Origin: an uncultured Oscillospiraceae bacterium
GTDB lineage: Bacteria; Bacillota; Clostridia; Oscillospirales; Oscillospiraceae
Assembly (NCBI GenBank): GCA_900754965.1
Contig: CAAEEO010000007.1
Coordinates: 124,001-188,000, forward strand
Direction: 5' to 3'
DNA length: 64,000 bases
Position numbers and translations under genes: made by a program. A model generated the notes under the pieces. That model made no database searches. It was not told where the DNA came from and worked only from the letters and a program-made list of their open reading frames with translations. Positions 34,320 through 42,667 of this stretch are shown here, one piece after another. The stretch's first letter is position 1, and each line of letters starts with the position of its first letter.

Positions 34320-34403
34320 CCGGGCTATTTGCCCCGGAACATGGGTACTGATATGAAAATAGAGAGAAAGGTCCCTCTACTAAGGAGCACCCTTGCTCTC
34401 TAT
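34320..34403 (-). promoter_or_regulatory. Structured 5' leader of glnA with two hairpins
   Basis: On the minus strand the transcript should begin near 34403. A long hairpin follows at once (34359-34403): ATAGAGAG pairs with CTCTCTAT, continued by AAGGGT with ACCTTT and CTC with GAG, about 17 pairs, and ends in UUUUC. A second hairpin, CCGGGGC-AAATA-GCCCGG, lies at 34320-34337. The pairing recalls two-hairpin ANTAR targets or an attenuator, but the hexaloop consensus is not clear. It does not match the known glutamine riboswitch consensus. Confidence 0.55.
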
Positions 34404-34409
34404 GGTCTG

Positions 34410-34438
34410 ATTATAGGGAACACACGCCCGTTTGTCAA
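34410..34438 (-). promoter_or_regulatory. Consensus sigma-A promoter of the glnA-gltBD operon
   Basis: Minus strand -35 TTGACA (34433-34438), 17-bp spacer, -10 TATAAT (34410-34415): both hexamers perfect. A promoter this strong fits with downstream, RNA-level control. Confidence 0.9.
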
Positions 34439-34440
34439 TG

Positions 34441-34620
34441 GAAAGAGGGGATTTTTTGCAAGTCAAATGGAAGTTTGTTTCATTTTACAAATCCACAGCA
34501 GGGAAACGCCTGTCCGCCTGTCAACTTTTCTGATGGAAAAATCGCAGTCAAAAATCATGCCCTTTTGCCCCCAAAATCACACGACTCCCCCTTCCCTTTG
34601 GATTTTTTCAAAACCGACCC
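34441..34620. other. Non-coding spacer between glnA promoter and PAP2 gene
   Basis: Relatively AT-rich stretch with poly-T runs. An open frame running through it into the PAP2 gene has no ribosome site and no resemblance to a PAP2 N-terminus. No RNA gene or repeat recognised. Confidence 0.5.
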
Positions 34621-34628
34621 GTTTCCTG

Positions 34629-34657
34629 TGGCACTTTCTCCCGGAATATGGTATGAT
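34629..34657 (+). promoter_or_regulatory. Predicted promoter of the PAP2-hydrolase operon
   Basis: Extended -10 TGGTATGAT (hexamer 34652-34657) with a weak -35 TGGCAC (34629-34634) at a 17-bp spacing, 34 bp before the GTG start. Confidence 0.6.
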
Positions 34658-34690
34658 GGCCTCACAAATACGGATTCAAGGAGGTTTTCC

Positions 34691-35623
34691 GTGGAATTTT
34701 TGTATGTATTGGAACAGATTCGGAACCCGGTGCTGGATGTGCTCATGCAGGCCATCACAGAACTGGGCGGTGAGATCGTGTTTCTGGCCGCCGCCATCGT
34801 GCTGTTCTGGTGTCTGGACAAAAAGTGCGGTTATTATATGATGACGGTGGGATTTGCCGGGATTGTGGTCAACCAATTTCTGAAACTCTGGTTCCGCATC
34901 CCCCGCCCCTGGGTCAAAGATCCCAATTTCACCATTGTGGAATCTGCCCGGGCCTCCGCTACCGGCTATTCTTTCCCCAGTGGACACACCCAAAATGTCT
35001 TTGCCGCGCTGGGCGCGCCGGCCCGGTATTTTCGGAACCGTGTGCTGCGGACAGTGCTGTGGATACTGGTGGGCCTGACCGCCTTTTCCCGGATGTATCT
35101 GGGCGTGCACACCCCCTGGGATGTGGGGGTCTCGTTCCTGCTTGGCCTGCTGTTGGTATTCACCCTATATCCCCTGTTTGAGAATATGGAAGAATCCCCC
35201 CGCAAACTCTACATTCTCTATGGTATTTTCATTGCCCTTGCCGGCGGATTCATGGTCTTTCTCTATTGCTATCCCTTCCCGGCAGACCTGGATATGACCA
35301 ACTATGAAGAGGGCCTGAAAAACGGATGGGAGATCTTTTTCTGCGCCATCGGACTGCTGGCAGTGTTCCACTTGGACCGCACCCGGCTTCACTGGCCTAC
35401 GCAGGCTCCTCTGTGGGCGCAAATCGTCAAAGTCGTGGTGGGCCTTGTCATCATTCTGGTGCTGAAAGGCGCGCTGAAAGCACCTCTGCTCGCCCTGTTC
35501 CACGGCAGTCCCATTGCCCACGGTATCCGCTATGGCATCGTGATCCTGTTCGCCGGAATTCTCTGGCCTATGACATTCCGCTGGTTCTCCCAGCGCCGCC
35601 CCATCAAACATCAGGAGGGATAA
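34691..35623 (+). CDS. PAP2-family phosphatase, integral membrane
   Basis: 310 residues from a GTG at 34691 with AAGGAGG six bases upstream. All three PAP2 motifs are intact: KLWFRIPRP (Kx6RP), PSGH, and SRMYLGVHTPWD (SRx5Hx3D). Five to eight membrane helices. It should dephosphorylate a lipid phosphate such as phosphatidic acid or undecaprenyl pyrophosphate on the outer face. A long C-terminal part adds extra membrane helices. Stop codon and next ATG are one base apart. Confidence 0.9.
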   Translation: MEFLYVLEQIRNPVLDVLMQAITELGGEIVFLAAAIVLFWCLDKKCGYYMMTVGFAGIVVNQFLKLWFRIPRPWVKDPNFTIVESARASATGYSFPSGHTQNVFAALGAPARYFRNRVLRTVLWILVGLTAFSRMYLGVHTPWDVGVSFLLGLLLVFTLYPLFENMEESPRKLYILYGIFIALAGGFMVFLYCYPFPADLDMTNYEEGLKNGWEIFFCAIGLLAVFHLDRTRLHWPTQAPLWAQIVKVVVGLVIILVLKGALKAPLLALFHGSPIAHGIRYGIVILFAGILWPMTFRWFSQRRPIKHQEG

Positions 35624-35624
35624 G

Positions 35625-36158
35625 ATGAAAAAATTACTGGTCGTGGTCGATTACCAAAAAGATTTTATCGACGGCAGTCTGGGCTTTCCCGGTGCAGAAC
35701 TGTTGGACGCCCGCATCGCCAAAAAGGTGGCCGCCTATCACAAAGAAAAAGACGCCACTGTGATCTACACCCAGGACACCCACAAGAAGAACTATCTGAA
35801 AACCCAGGAGGGCAAAAAACTGCCGATTCCCCACTGTCTCCGGGACACGGAGGGTTGGGAAGTGTACGGCCTGACCGCTGAGGCCTGCGGCGCCCGGGAT
35901 CTGGTCATTGAAAAACCGACCTTCGGCTCCATGGAACTGATGGAGATCGCCGAGGAAGAGCAGTTCGAGCAGGTGGAACTGGTAGGACTGGTGAGCAATA
36001 TCTGCGTGCTGACCAATGCAGTGCTGCTGAAAACCGCCCTGCCCGAGGCAGAAATCATTGTGGACGCCGCTTGCACAGCCTGCGCCGACCCTGCCATGAA
36101 CGAAAAAGCCCTGGATGTGATGGAAGGTCTGCAAATCACCGTCCTCAACCGGGACTGA
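35625..36158 (+). CDS. Isochorismatase-family cysteine hydrolase
   Basis: 177 residues. The catalytic triad is visible: D9 in VVVDYQKDF, K in VIEKPTF (about residue 99) and Cys in GLVSNICVLTNA (about 127); a cis-peptide Val-Ser precedes. Nicotinamidase-like metal ligands D-x-H occur in TQDTHKK. Best guess nicotinamidase (NAD salvage) or a related amidase. Starts 1 bp after the PAP2 stop with its own AGGAGG. Confidence 0.88.
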   Translation: MKKLLVVVDYQKDFIDGSLGFPGAELLDARIAKKVAAYHKEKDATVIYTQDTHKKNYLKTQEGKKLPIPHCLRDTEGWEVYGLTAEACGARDLVIEKPTFGSMELMEIAEEEQFEQVELVGLVSNICVLTNAVLLKTALPEAEIIVDAACTACADPAMNEKALDVMEGLQITVLNRD

Positions 36159-36189
36159 CCTGCAGCAGTGCACCTCTTTTACAAAGCGA

Positions 36190-36232
36190 ACTGCCGCCGG
36201 ACGGAATGTAATCCGTCCGACGGCAGTTTTTC
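36190..36232 (+). terminator. Terminator of the PAP2-hydrolase operon
   Basis: CTGCCG-CGGACGGA stem with its complement around a 6-nt loop (36191-36226), followed by TTTTTCTTG. Confidence 0.9.
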
Positions 36233-36257
36233 TTGTTTGTTCGTTGGAGCCCGCGTT

Positions 36258-36524
36258 TTACTTCTTCACAAAGGGTTTCAGCGGCTGATCCAACCACTGC
36301 CGGATCTCTTCCTGACTGGCGTCCTTGAAGTCGCACTGGCTCAAAAACAGCGCCAGGGAGTCCTCATTCATCTTATGGATCGACTGGATCACCGTGATCT
36401 TCATGCTGTTGTCGATCTCGAGATTCCGCCCCTCCATATAGCCGCACTGATAACACATCATCACCGGGTAACTGCGGTAATAGTTATCCGTTACCATATC
36501 TGCGCCGCATTTTGGACATTTCAT
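36258..36524 (-). CDS. Small zinc-ribbon protein
   Basis: 88 residues. Begins MKCPKCGADM and has a second knuckle MCYQCGY, giving a four-cysteine zinc ribbon (CPxC-x~19-CxxC). The remainder is a helical, charged C-terminal domain with no known motif. GGAGGG six bases before the ATG. Has its own promoter at 36561-36589. Confidence 0.75.
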   Translation of the reverse strand: MKCPKCGADMVTDNYYRSYPVMMCYQCGYMEGRNLEIDNSMKITVIQSIHKMNEDSLALFLSQCDFKDASQEEIRQWLDQPLKPFVKK

Positions 36525-36560
36525 AAAGATCCCTCCATTTACAGTTTTCTTTATGACATT

Positions 36561-36589
36561 ATTTTAACACATTCTCTGTCATCTGTAAA
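36561..36589 (-). promoter_or_regulatory. Predicted promoter of the zinc-ribbon gene
   Basis: Minus strand -35 TTTACA (36584-36589), 17-bp spacer, -10 TAAAAT (36561-36566). Confidence 0.6.
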
Positions 36590-36605
36590 GCATAAGTTGC
36601 ACCCA

Positions 36606-37388
36606 TCAGCACCCTGCCGCTTTCAGTTCTTCCACCAACCGCAAATAGAATTCTACGGGATCGAACGCACGCAGGGATCTCTGCCGGGTATCGGTCATGT
36701 CCTGATGAGATACGCCTGCTACCGTGCCCCGGTAATGGGTCCACCGGGCAGAATCCGGCCGAACCAGTCCGTCAGTCCTGCCATCTGCAAAATGGGTCAG
36801 CCACCCCAGAACCTGCATCATCCGATCCTCTCCCGTTCCCGTCAGGCAAGCCCCCCAGCTCTGATACAAGACTCCCGGCACATCAGGGTATGCTGCATTA
36901 AATGCCGCCGCCCCGGCCGTGCTCAAATCGGCCGCTACCTCCATGGGGCAGGGCCGCTGATCTCCGATCCAGCGCCAAAATCTCCCGACTCCCGCTGACA
37001 GAATGGCCATCAGGATCTTATGACGCAGGAACCAGTCTGCTGTCCTGCTGCCGTGGTGGGGCGTACAGACTGTGGTCAGCGAGGCCGCCCGGTCGCCCAT
37101 CCCCATAGCAGACAGCAAATACCGTGCCTCCAGTCCGCCTTTGGAGTGGGCAATCAAGTTCACCTTCTCCGCCCCGGTCTCCTCCAATAAACGCAGCAGC
37201 GTTCCTCGCAGCTGCGCCGCATTGCCTTCCACACTGCCCCAGGCATCTTGCCCTCCCAGGAATACCAAGGCTCCCTCTGCCCGCAGCGCCTCCGGAATCC
37301 GGCCCCAATAGGGCACCGGCCAATCATCCCGACAGTTCATGCCGTGGAGCAGTAAAATGGGATAGCGTGTACGGCACCGGTCACTCAT
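36606..37388 (-). CDS. Lipase-like alpha/beta hydrolase
   Basis: 260 residues from the ATG at 37388, which overlaps the previous gene's stop as ATGA. The oxyanion region ILLLHGMNC and the nucleophile elbow AHSKGG (a GxSxG variant with Ala first) are those of class 2/triacylglycerol-type lipases; the VCTPHHGS segment is also typical. No signal peptide is visible, so it should be cytosolic. Substrate unknown. Coupled to the CD1247-like zinc-ribbon gene. Confidence 0.85.
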   Translation of the reverse strand: MSDRCRTRYPILLLHGMNCRDDWPVPYWGRIPEALRAEGALVFLGGQDAWGSVEGNAAQLRGTLLRLLEETGAEKVNLIAHSKGGLEARYLLSAMGMGDRAASLTTVCTPHHGSRTADWFLRHKILMAILSAGVGRFWRWIGDQRPCPMEVAADLSTAGAAAFNAAYPDVPGVLYQSWGACLTGTGEDRMMQVLGWLTHFADGRTDGLVRPDSARWTHYRGTVAGVSHQDMTDTRQRSLRAFDPVEFYLRLVEELKAAGC

Positions 37389-37693
37389 AACAGCTGCAGT
37401 TCCGCCCCGCAATCCGGGCAAGCAAGCGTCCCTTCTCCCTCATCCTCTTCCAAAAACTCAGCGGGAATTTCCAGACGCTGGCCGCAGCCGGGACATTCCA
37501 CCACATAACTGTCGCACTCCTCGTCAAAGAGATCGCTGTCCGAATCGTCTGCCAGGGCATCCAGCAGGGTTTCAAACTGAATCTCCAGAGACCGCAGCCG
37601 CTCTTCCAATTCTGCCGTCCGTTCCAACAACCGCTCGATGGTTTCCCGCTCTCTGCCCGGGATATTTCCGTTTCTGATTTCTTCCAGTTCCAT
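37385..37693 (-). CDS. CD1247-like zinc-ribbon/coiled-coil protein
   Basis: 102 residues from the ATG at 37693 (GGAGG upstream). The N-terminal half is a coiled coil (RERETIERLLERTAELEERL). An acidic stretch follows, then a zinc ribbon with CPGC and CPDC and an EEDEGEG loop. This resembles the CD1247 N-terminal domain family common in Clostridia. Function unknown; ATGA overlap with the lipase-like gene downstream. Confidence 0.8.
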   Translation of the reverse strand: MELEEIRNGNIPGRERETIERLLERTAELEERLRSLEIQFETLLDALADDSDSDLFDEECDSYVVECPGCGQRLEIPAEFLEEDEGEGTLACPDCGAELQLL

Positions 37694-37734
37694 TGCCGTT
37701 TCTCCTCCAGTCAATACGCGCCGCCGCTTGCAAA

Positions 37735-37762
37735 AAAGGCCGCCCAAACGGCGGCCTTTTTC
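37735..37762 (-). terminator. Terminator after efp
   Basis: Stem GGCCGCC-GTTT-GGGCGGCC (minus strand) followed by TTTTTT. It separates efp from the CD1247-like gene. Confidence 0.85.
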
Positions 37763-37778
37763 CATGCGGTATCGCAGA

Positions 37779-38345
37779 TTATTTCGCTCTTTCCAGATAC
37801 TCGCCGGTGCGGGTATCGATTTTCAGCTTGTCGCCGGGGTTGATGAACAGAGGCACTTTGATCTCAGCGCCGGTCTCCAGCGTAGCGGGCTTGGTAGCGT
37901 TGGTAGCGGTGTTGCCGGCGAAACCGGGATCGGTCTCGGTAACGGTCAGCTCCACGAACGTGGGAGGCTCCACCAGGAACACTTTGCCCTTGTAAGAAGA
38001 CACGGTGCAGACCATGTTCTCCGTCACGAACTTGAAGTTGTCACCCAGAGAAGAGGCCTCGATGGGCTCCAGCTCATAGGTCTCGGGGTTCATGAAGTAG
38101 TACAGGTCGCCGTCGCTGTAGCTGTATTCCATGCTCATGCGGTCCACAGTTGCAGCCTCAAACTTTGCGGTGGGGTTGAAAGAAGTTTCGGTCACAGCAC
38201 CGGTGATGACATTCTTCATCTTGGTGCGCACGAATGCAGCGCCTTTACCGGGTTTCACGTGCTGGAACTCCACCACCTGCATGACGTTGCCGTCCATTTC
38301 AAAGGTGACGCCATTTCTGAAATCGCCTGCTGTAATAGTTGCCAT
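37779..38345 (-). CDS. efp: Elongation factor P
   Basis: 188 residues from the ATG at 38345, with GGAGG ten bases upstream. Relieves ribosome stalling at polyproline stretches; three beta-barrel domains. The tip-loop lysine in KPGKGAAF (K34) is the position modified in other bacteria; here the loop lacks the neighbourhood typical of beta-lysylation, and no EpmA/EpmB gene is in view. Useful in this genome because VanW-like and PBP proteins have proline-rich tails. Confidence 0.97.
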   Translation of the reverse strand: MATITAGDFRNGVTFEMDGNVMQVVEFQHVKPGKGAAFVRTKMKNVITGAVTETSFNPTAKFEAATVDRMSMEYSYSDGDLYYFMNPETYELEPIEASSLGDNFKFVTENMVCTVSSYKGKVFLVEPPTFVELTVTETDPGFAGNTATNATKPATLETGAEIKVPLFINPGDKLKIDTRTGEYLERAK

Positions 38346-38395
38346 AATTTCTATTCCTCCAAACATGGTGTGTTTGATTCAAAATAATTCACTTC

Positions 38396-38424
38396 ATTTT
38401 ACATGAAAATCAAGGATATTGCAA
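38396..38424 (-). promoter_or_regulatory. Predicted promoter of efp
   Basis: Minus strand -35 TTGCAA (38419-38424), 17-bp spacer, -10 TAAAAT (38396-38401), about 50 nt before the ATG. Confidence 0.65.
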
Positions 38425-38440
38425 GTAGTTTCCCGGATTT

Positions 38441-39511
38441 TTATACGATAAGCAATTCTTTCGGCGATTTTGTCAGATTCCGGCAGCCAGTTTCCTCATA
38501 AACTACCACATCCTCAATACGCACGCCGAACTGTCCCGGCAGATAGATGCCCGGTTCCGCGGAGCACACGCAGCCCAACGGCATGGGTGTATTCCCCGCA
38601 GGAGAGGCGTTGGGAGACTCATGGATATCCAGACCCAGACTGTGGCCGAATCCGTGGCCAAAACAGTCGCCGTATCCTGCGGCCTCGATCACTTCCCGGC
38701 CCGCCCGGTCCACTTCTTTGCCCAGGACGCCGGCTTTCGCCGCCCCGATTCCCGCCAGCTGCGCCTGCAATACGATGTCATACACCCGGCGCATTTCCTC
38801 CGTAGCGCTGCCGATGGCCACCGTTCGGGTCATATCCGAGCAGTATCCCTCATAAACGCAGCCGAAATCCATGGTCACAAAGTCCCCCGGACGCAGCACA
38901 TTCTCCGTAGGCACTCCGTGGGGCATACTGCTGCGCACACCGGACACCACAATGGGATCGAAGGACACCCGCTCCGCCCCGTCTTTCATCATGGAGTACA
39001 CCAGTTCTGCCGCCACGGCTTTTTCCGTCATGCCCGGGCGCAGAATGGTCAGAATCCGTGCAAAGGCCCGGTCTGTGATCTCCTGGGCCTGCTCCATGCG
39101 GCGCAGTTCCTCCGGACTTTTGGACGCCCGCAGTTCCATCACCAACTTCTGGGCGGGAATCAGTTCCACCCCCAACAGGGACTGATATTGCAGATATTCC
39201 CCATGTGTCAGGGCATTTTCCTCCCCGCCCACCCGGCTTGCGCCGTGGGAGCGGAGCACTGCCCGCACCAGGTCTCCCAGCGGATGATCCCGGTCGTTCA
39301 GTCCCACTTGGAACTGCCCGTTGGCCGCCGCCCGGGCCGCCTCGATATACCGGGAATCGGTGAACAGCCAGGTTTCTTCTGCCGTAACCACCACTGCCCC
39401 GGCGGAACTGTGGAATCCGGTGACATAAAACCGGTTTTTGGGGTCCACCAGCAGCATGGCATCCAGTCCATTTTCCCGGAGGCTCTGCTGCAGATCCTGC
39501 AAATGACTCAT
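38441..39511 (-). CDS. M24-family Xaa-Pro aminopeptidase
   Basis: 356 residues. N-terminal creatinase-like domain followed by the pita-bread catalytic domain. Metal ligands lie in VTMDFGCVYEGYCSDMTRT (two Asp), HGFGHSLGLDIHE (His) and the C-terminal EPGIY and RIEDVV (Glu). Cleaves N-terminal residues or dipeptides before proline. Starts with ATGA overlap on YqeG. Part of the five-gene chain ending with this gene. Confidence 0.94.
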   Translation of the reverse strand: MSHLQDLQQSLRENGLDAMLLVDPKNRFYVTGFHSSAGAVVVTAEETWLFTDSRYIEAARAAANGQFQVGLNDRDHPLGDLVRAVLRSHGASRVGGEENALTHGEYLQYQSLLGVELIPAQKLVMELRASKSPEELRRMEQAQEITDRAFARILTILRPGMTEKAVAAELVYSMMKDGAERVSFDPIVVSGVRSSMPHGVPTENVLRPGDFVTMDFGCVYEGYCSDMTRTVAIGSATEEMRRVYDIVLQAQLAGIGAAKAGVLGKEVDRAGREVIEAAGYGDCFGHGFGHSLGLDIHESPNASPAGNTPMPLGCVCSAEPGIYLPGQFGVRIEDVVVYEETGCRNLTKSPKELLIV

Positions 39512-40008
39512 TTCCGCACCACCTTATAGAGCAATCTGAAGGGAAATTCCGCCCCATACCGCAGTGCATGAAGGGGATTTTCCAGTTTGATTGGCCGAAC
39601 CACGATCGAATACAGTCCGCCCAAACTGCCGCACAGCACATCTGTATAGATCTGGTCGCCAATGATGGCCGTTTTCTCCGGCGGGGTATTTTCCTGCTCC
39701 AACACCTGCCGGAGCACGCCCTGCCGGGGTTTTCGCGCCAATTTCACAAAAGGGATCTGCAGCTGTTCGGCAAACAGTGCCGGGCGGTCCCCTTTATTGT
39801 TGGAAAACAGGAAGGGCCGCACACCGCCGTCTTTCAGTTCCCGAATCCACGCCTGCAGTTCCGGCGTTGCCGTGTCCACCGAATAGGGGGACAGGGTATT
39901 GTCCAAATCCATCAGCAGCAGGTCGATTCCCTGCGCTTTCAGGAACTGCGGTCTAATCTCATAAATATCTCGTACCGATTGCCGGGGAATCGGTAATTTT
40001 CTTAGCAC
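39508..40008 (-). CDS. YqeG-family HAD phosphatase
   Basis: 166 residues from a GTG at 40008: the first residues VLRKLPIP then QSVRDIYEI and RPQFL line up with the N-terminus of Bacillus YqeG, so the longer frame is rejected. HAD motif I LLMDLDNTLS, motif II FLFSNN, motif IV-like VIGDQIYTDVL are intact. Phosphatase with uncertain substrate (phosphatidylglycerol phosphate phosphatase is known for eukaryotic relatives). The start codon lies inside the 3' end of the histidine kinase gene, and the stop overlaps the M24 start. Confidence 0.9.
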   Translation of the reverse strand: MLRKLPIPRQSVRDIYEIRPQFLKAQGIDLLLMDLDNTLSPYSVDTATPELQAWIRELKDGGVRPFLFSNNKGDRPALFAEQLQIPFVKLARKPRQGVLRQVLEQENTPPEKTAIIGDQIYTDVLCGSLGGLYSIVVRPIKLENPLHALRYGAEFPFRLLYKVVRK

Positions 40009-41483
40009 ACTGATGTCTGCTCCTCTCCTTTCGCCAGAGGGAACGTCACGGTGAATACCGTGCCGCACGGGTCCCGCTGCGCCACTGCAATGGTCCCGCC
40101 GTGCATTATAACAGTATCCCGCACGATTGACAATCCCAAACCGCTGCCTCCTGCCTGTCGGCTCCGGGCCTTATCCACCCGATAAAATCGGGCAAAGATG
40201 TGTTGCCGGTCCTCCGCAGGAATGCCGATGCCCGTATCCTCCACGGTGAGCACCGCCTGCTCTCCGCCAACAATGCGAATGATCACCTTTCCGCCCTGGA
40301 CATTGTACTTCACCGCGTTTTCCGCCAGATTGAACAGGATCTGGTACAGGTCGTCCGCAGTGGCCATCACCACCACCGGTTCCGGCGCGTAACACTCCAA
40401 AGTGACCTGATGCTCCGCCGCCAAAGGCGCAAGCATCCGCAGGGTTCGCCGGGCACAGGTGCTCAGATCTACCGGCACCGCCTGCTCTGTCACGCCGCTG
40501 TCCATTTTGGACAGGGCCAGTAATTTTTCCGTGGTGCGCTGAAGGCGGGCCGCGGAATCCCCAATGTCGCTGACAAATTCCAGCATGGTCTCCCGGTCGA
40601 TATTTTCGCTTTGGAGGATGCTGTCCGTCAGCAGCCGGATCGAGGCCAGAGGCGTTTTCAGTTCGTGGGATGCGTCCGACACAAACTGGCGGCGGGAGTC
40701 CTCCGTAGAACGAAGAATATCCGTCATGCTGTTGAATTCCTCGCCCAGTTCCGTCAGCTCATCGTTGCCCCGGGTCTGGATATGGTGGGTGTAATCCCCC
40801 TCCTGCACCACCCGCACGGCCTGGGCCAATTCCTTGATGCGCCGGGTCAGCGCCACGGAGAACAGGAGCGTCCCTAAAATGCCCACCATGACCAGTACCA
40901 CAGACATGGCCGCCAAACGGTTCTGGATGCCCTGGATCATCTCCGCCTGGTCGGTGTCATCTTCACTCAGGTATACCCCGCCGATCACTTCCCCCGCCAT
41001 CATCACCGGAGCCGCCGCCTGACTGGAAAAACTGTCTCCGGTATACCTGGAGCGGAAGGCAAGTTTCCCTTCCAGCGCCTTTTCCAGTTCCGGATAGGCC
41101 CCGTTGAGGTTGGACCCCAGCATTTCTCCCCAGGTGTCATACACCACATTCTGCCGGGTGTCCGTCACCAGAATGTGATCCGCCCCGGCCACATCCAAAA
41201 TGTCCATGACAGGGCCTACATTTTCCCCGGTCAGGCTGTCCAGTCCGGCCAGCGCCGAGGAGATCACCGAAACCGTGGCCGTCATAGAGCGCTCTTTGTC
41301 TTTGATCACTGCATCCCGGGTCGATGTGACGGGATATGTGTTCAGCAGGATCAGCAAAAGGGCCATAAATGCGCTGAACACCACGGTGATCTGGAGCTGC
41401 ACCGTGCTTTTGGGCAGCGGCAGTCCCCGTTCCTGCAGCCTCTGTTTTCGCGCCCTCAGCCAATGATACCCATCAGTCCACAA
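40002..41483 (-). CDS. Sensor histidine kinase
   Basis: 493 residues from a TTG at 41483, the best fit given the overlap with the regulator; weak ribosome site. Membrane helix about 30-48, extracytoplasmic sensor region to ~190, second helix about 190-212, HAMP, then HisKA with phosphoacceptor His in SDASHELKTPLASI and the HATPase core with NAVKYN, DTGIGIP and GGSGLGL. WalK/PhoR/ResE-like layout, without a visible PAS domain. Partner is the OmpR-type regulator immediately upstream, overlapping by 11 bases. Confidence 0.94.
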   Translation of the reverse strand: MWTDGYHWLRARKQRLQERGLPLPKSTVQLQITVVFSAFMALLLILLNTYPVTSTRDAVIKDKERSMTATVSVISSALAGLDSLTGENVGPVMDILDVAGADHILVTDTRQNVVYDTWGEMLGSNLNGAYPELEKALEGKLAFRSRYTGDSFSSQAAAPVMMAGEVIGGVYLSEDDTDQAEMIQGIQNRLAAMSVVLVMVGILGTLLFSVALTRRIKELAQAVRVVQEGDYTHHIQTRGNDELTELGEEFNSMTDILRSTEDSRRQFVSDASHELKTPLASIRLLTDSILQSENIDRETMLEFVSDIGDSAARLQRTTEKLLALSKMDSGVTEQAVPVDLSTCARRTLRMLAPLAAEHQVTLECYAPEPVVVMATADDLYQILFNLAENAVKYNVQGGKVIIRIVGGEQAVLTVEDTGIGIPAEDRQHIFARFYRVDKARSRQAGGSGLGLSIVRDTVIMHGGTIAVAQRDPCGTVFTVTFPLAKGEEQTSVC

Positions 41484-42159
41484 AATAATATCCGACTCCC
41501 CATTTTGTCAGAATGTATTCCGGCTCTGCCGGATTCTGTTCCAGTTTCTCCCGCAGCCGACGGATGTGCACATCCACCGTGCGGATATCCCCCTGATAAC
41601 CGTAGCCCCACACCAGATCCAGCAGCTGTTCCCGGCTGAACACTTTCCCTGGCTTTTTCATAAAAAATTCAATGAGGTCGTATTCTTTCATAGTCAGATC
41701 CACCGGCACGCCGTCTTTCAGCGCCTCCCGCTTGGCGGTGTCCAAAGTGATATGGCCCCGGACAATCCGGTCGCCTGCCTGCTGTTCCGCCTGCGCCGTC
41801 AGGGTCGATCGGCGCAGCAGCGCGCGGACCCGAGCCTTCAGTTCCAGAATGTTGAAGGGTTTGGTCAGATAATCGTCCGCCCCCGACTCAAAGCCCAGGA
41901 GTTTATCGGAGTCCTCACTTTTCGCTGTAAGCATGATGATGGGAACCGTGGAAAACATCCGGATCTGCTGACAGGCCGACAACCCGTCCAATCCCGGCAT
42001 CATCAGATCCAGAATCAGCAGGTCATAGGCCCCGGTCCGGGCCATTTCCACCGCCGTGGCCCCATCGTAACAGGCATCCACGGCATATCCCTCATTTTCC
42101 AAATTGAATTTGATCCCCTTGACCAGGGTCTTTTCATCATCCACTACCAGAATCTTCAT
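41473..42159 (-). CDS. OmpR-family response regulator
   Basis: 228 residues from the ATG at 42159 (GGAGG upstream; ATGA overlap with the HhH gene). Receiver with VVDDE and phosphoacceptor Asp in LLILDLMMPG, and Lys in the YLTKPFN motif; C-terminal winged helix with RREALKDG through VWGYGYQGDIRTVDVHIRRLREKLE. Highly similar in pattern to PhoB/WalR-like regulators. Target genes unknown; genes downstream in the chain are YqeG and the M24 peptidase. Confidence 0.95.
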   Translation of the reverse strand: MKILVVDDEKTLVKGIKFNLENEGYAVDACYDGATAVEMARTGAYDLLILDLMMPGLDGLSACQQIRMFSTVPIIMLTAKSEDSDKLLGFESGADDYLTKPFNILELKARVRALLRRSTLTAQAEQQAGDRIVRGHITLDTAKREALKDGVPVDLTMKEYDLIEFFMKKPGKVFSREQLLDLVWGYGYQGDIRTVDVHIRRLREKLEQNPAEPEYILTKWGVGYYFVD

Positions 42160-42503
42160 GGTCTTTCCTCCACAGTCAGATACATGCACATGGTTTCATA
42201 AGTCTGTTCACCAATCCCGGAAACTTCTTTCAGTTCCTCCGGACGGCCGAAAGGGCCGTGTTCTTCCCGGTAAGCGATGATGCGTTCTGCCAGTACCGGC
42301 CCGATTCCGGGCAGAGCCTCCAATGTCCTGGCATCGGCAGTGTTCAGATCTACCTGCCATCCCTGTCCCGGCGCCGGCTGCCACACAGCCGCAGTCAGCG
42401 GTTCCGGTTCCGCCCCCGCCGTACCGGTCAGCAGCGTCCCCACAGCCAACACCCCCGTGAGCAGCAGCGCCGCCCATTCCGATTTCCGCAGTTTCCCGTC
42501 CAT
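42156..42503 (-). CDS. ComEA-like helix-hairpin-helix protein
   Basis: 115 residues. One membrane/signal helix (about 9-31), then a proline-rich spacer and a C-terminal pair of helix-hairpin-helix motifs: VDLNTADARTLEALPGIG and the second EVSGIG. ComEA receives DNA during transformation; short HhH proteins of this type can also have other roles. No other competence gene is in the window. Overlaps the response regulator start. Confidence 0.85.
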   Translation of the reverse strand: MDGKLRKSEWAALLLTGVLAVGTLLTGTAGAEPEPLTAAVWQPAPGQGWQVDLNTADARTLEALPGIGPVLAERIIAYREEHGPFGRPEELKEVSGIGEQTYETMCMYLTVEERP

Positions 42504-42542
42504 CACTCAGCGACACCTCTCGCCCTTTCCAGACAATTTCTG

Positions 42543-42571
42543 TTGATTTCCGATTCCCCACCCTTTATAAT
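42543..42571 (+). promoter_or_regulatory. Predicted sigma-A promoter of the D,D-carboxypeptidase gene
   Basis: -35 TTGATT (42543-42548), 17-bp spacer, -10 TATAAT (42566-42571), about 95 nt ahead of the start codon. Confidence 0.75.
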
Positions 42572-42667
42572 GAAAGGTATGATTGGAATTGTACTGCTGT
42601 TTTCCAGCATATCATATCATAGAATTCCATGGATAGACAAGAAAAAACGACGCTAAGGGAGCTGGAT

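Noticed and set aside
34320..34403. Glutamine riboswitch upstream of glnA
   Set aside because: The two hairpins lack the conserved elements of the glnA RNA or Downstream-peptide motifs as I know them; kept only as an unassigned structured leader.
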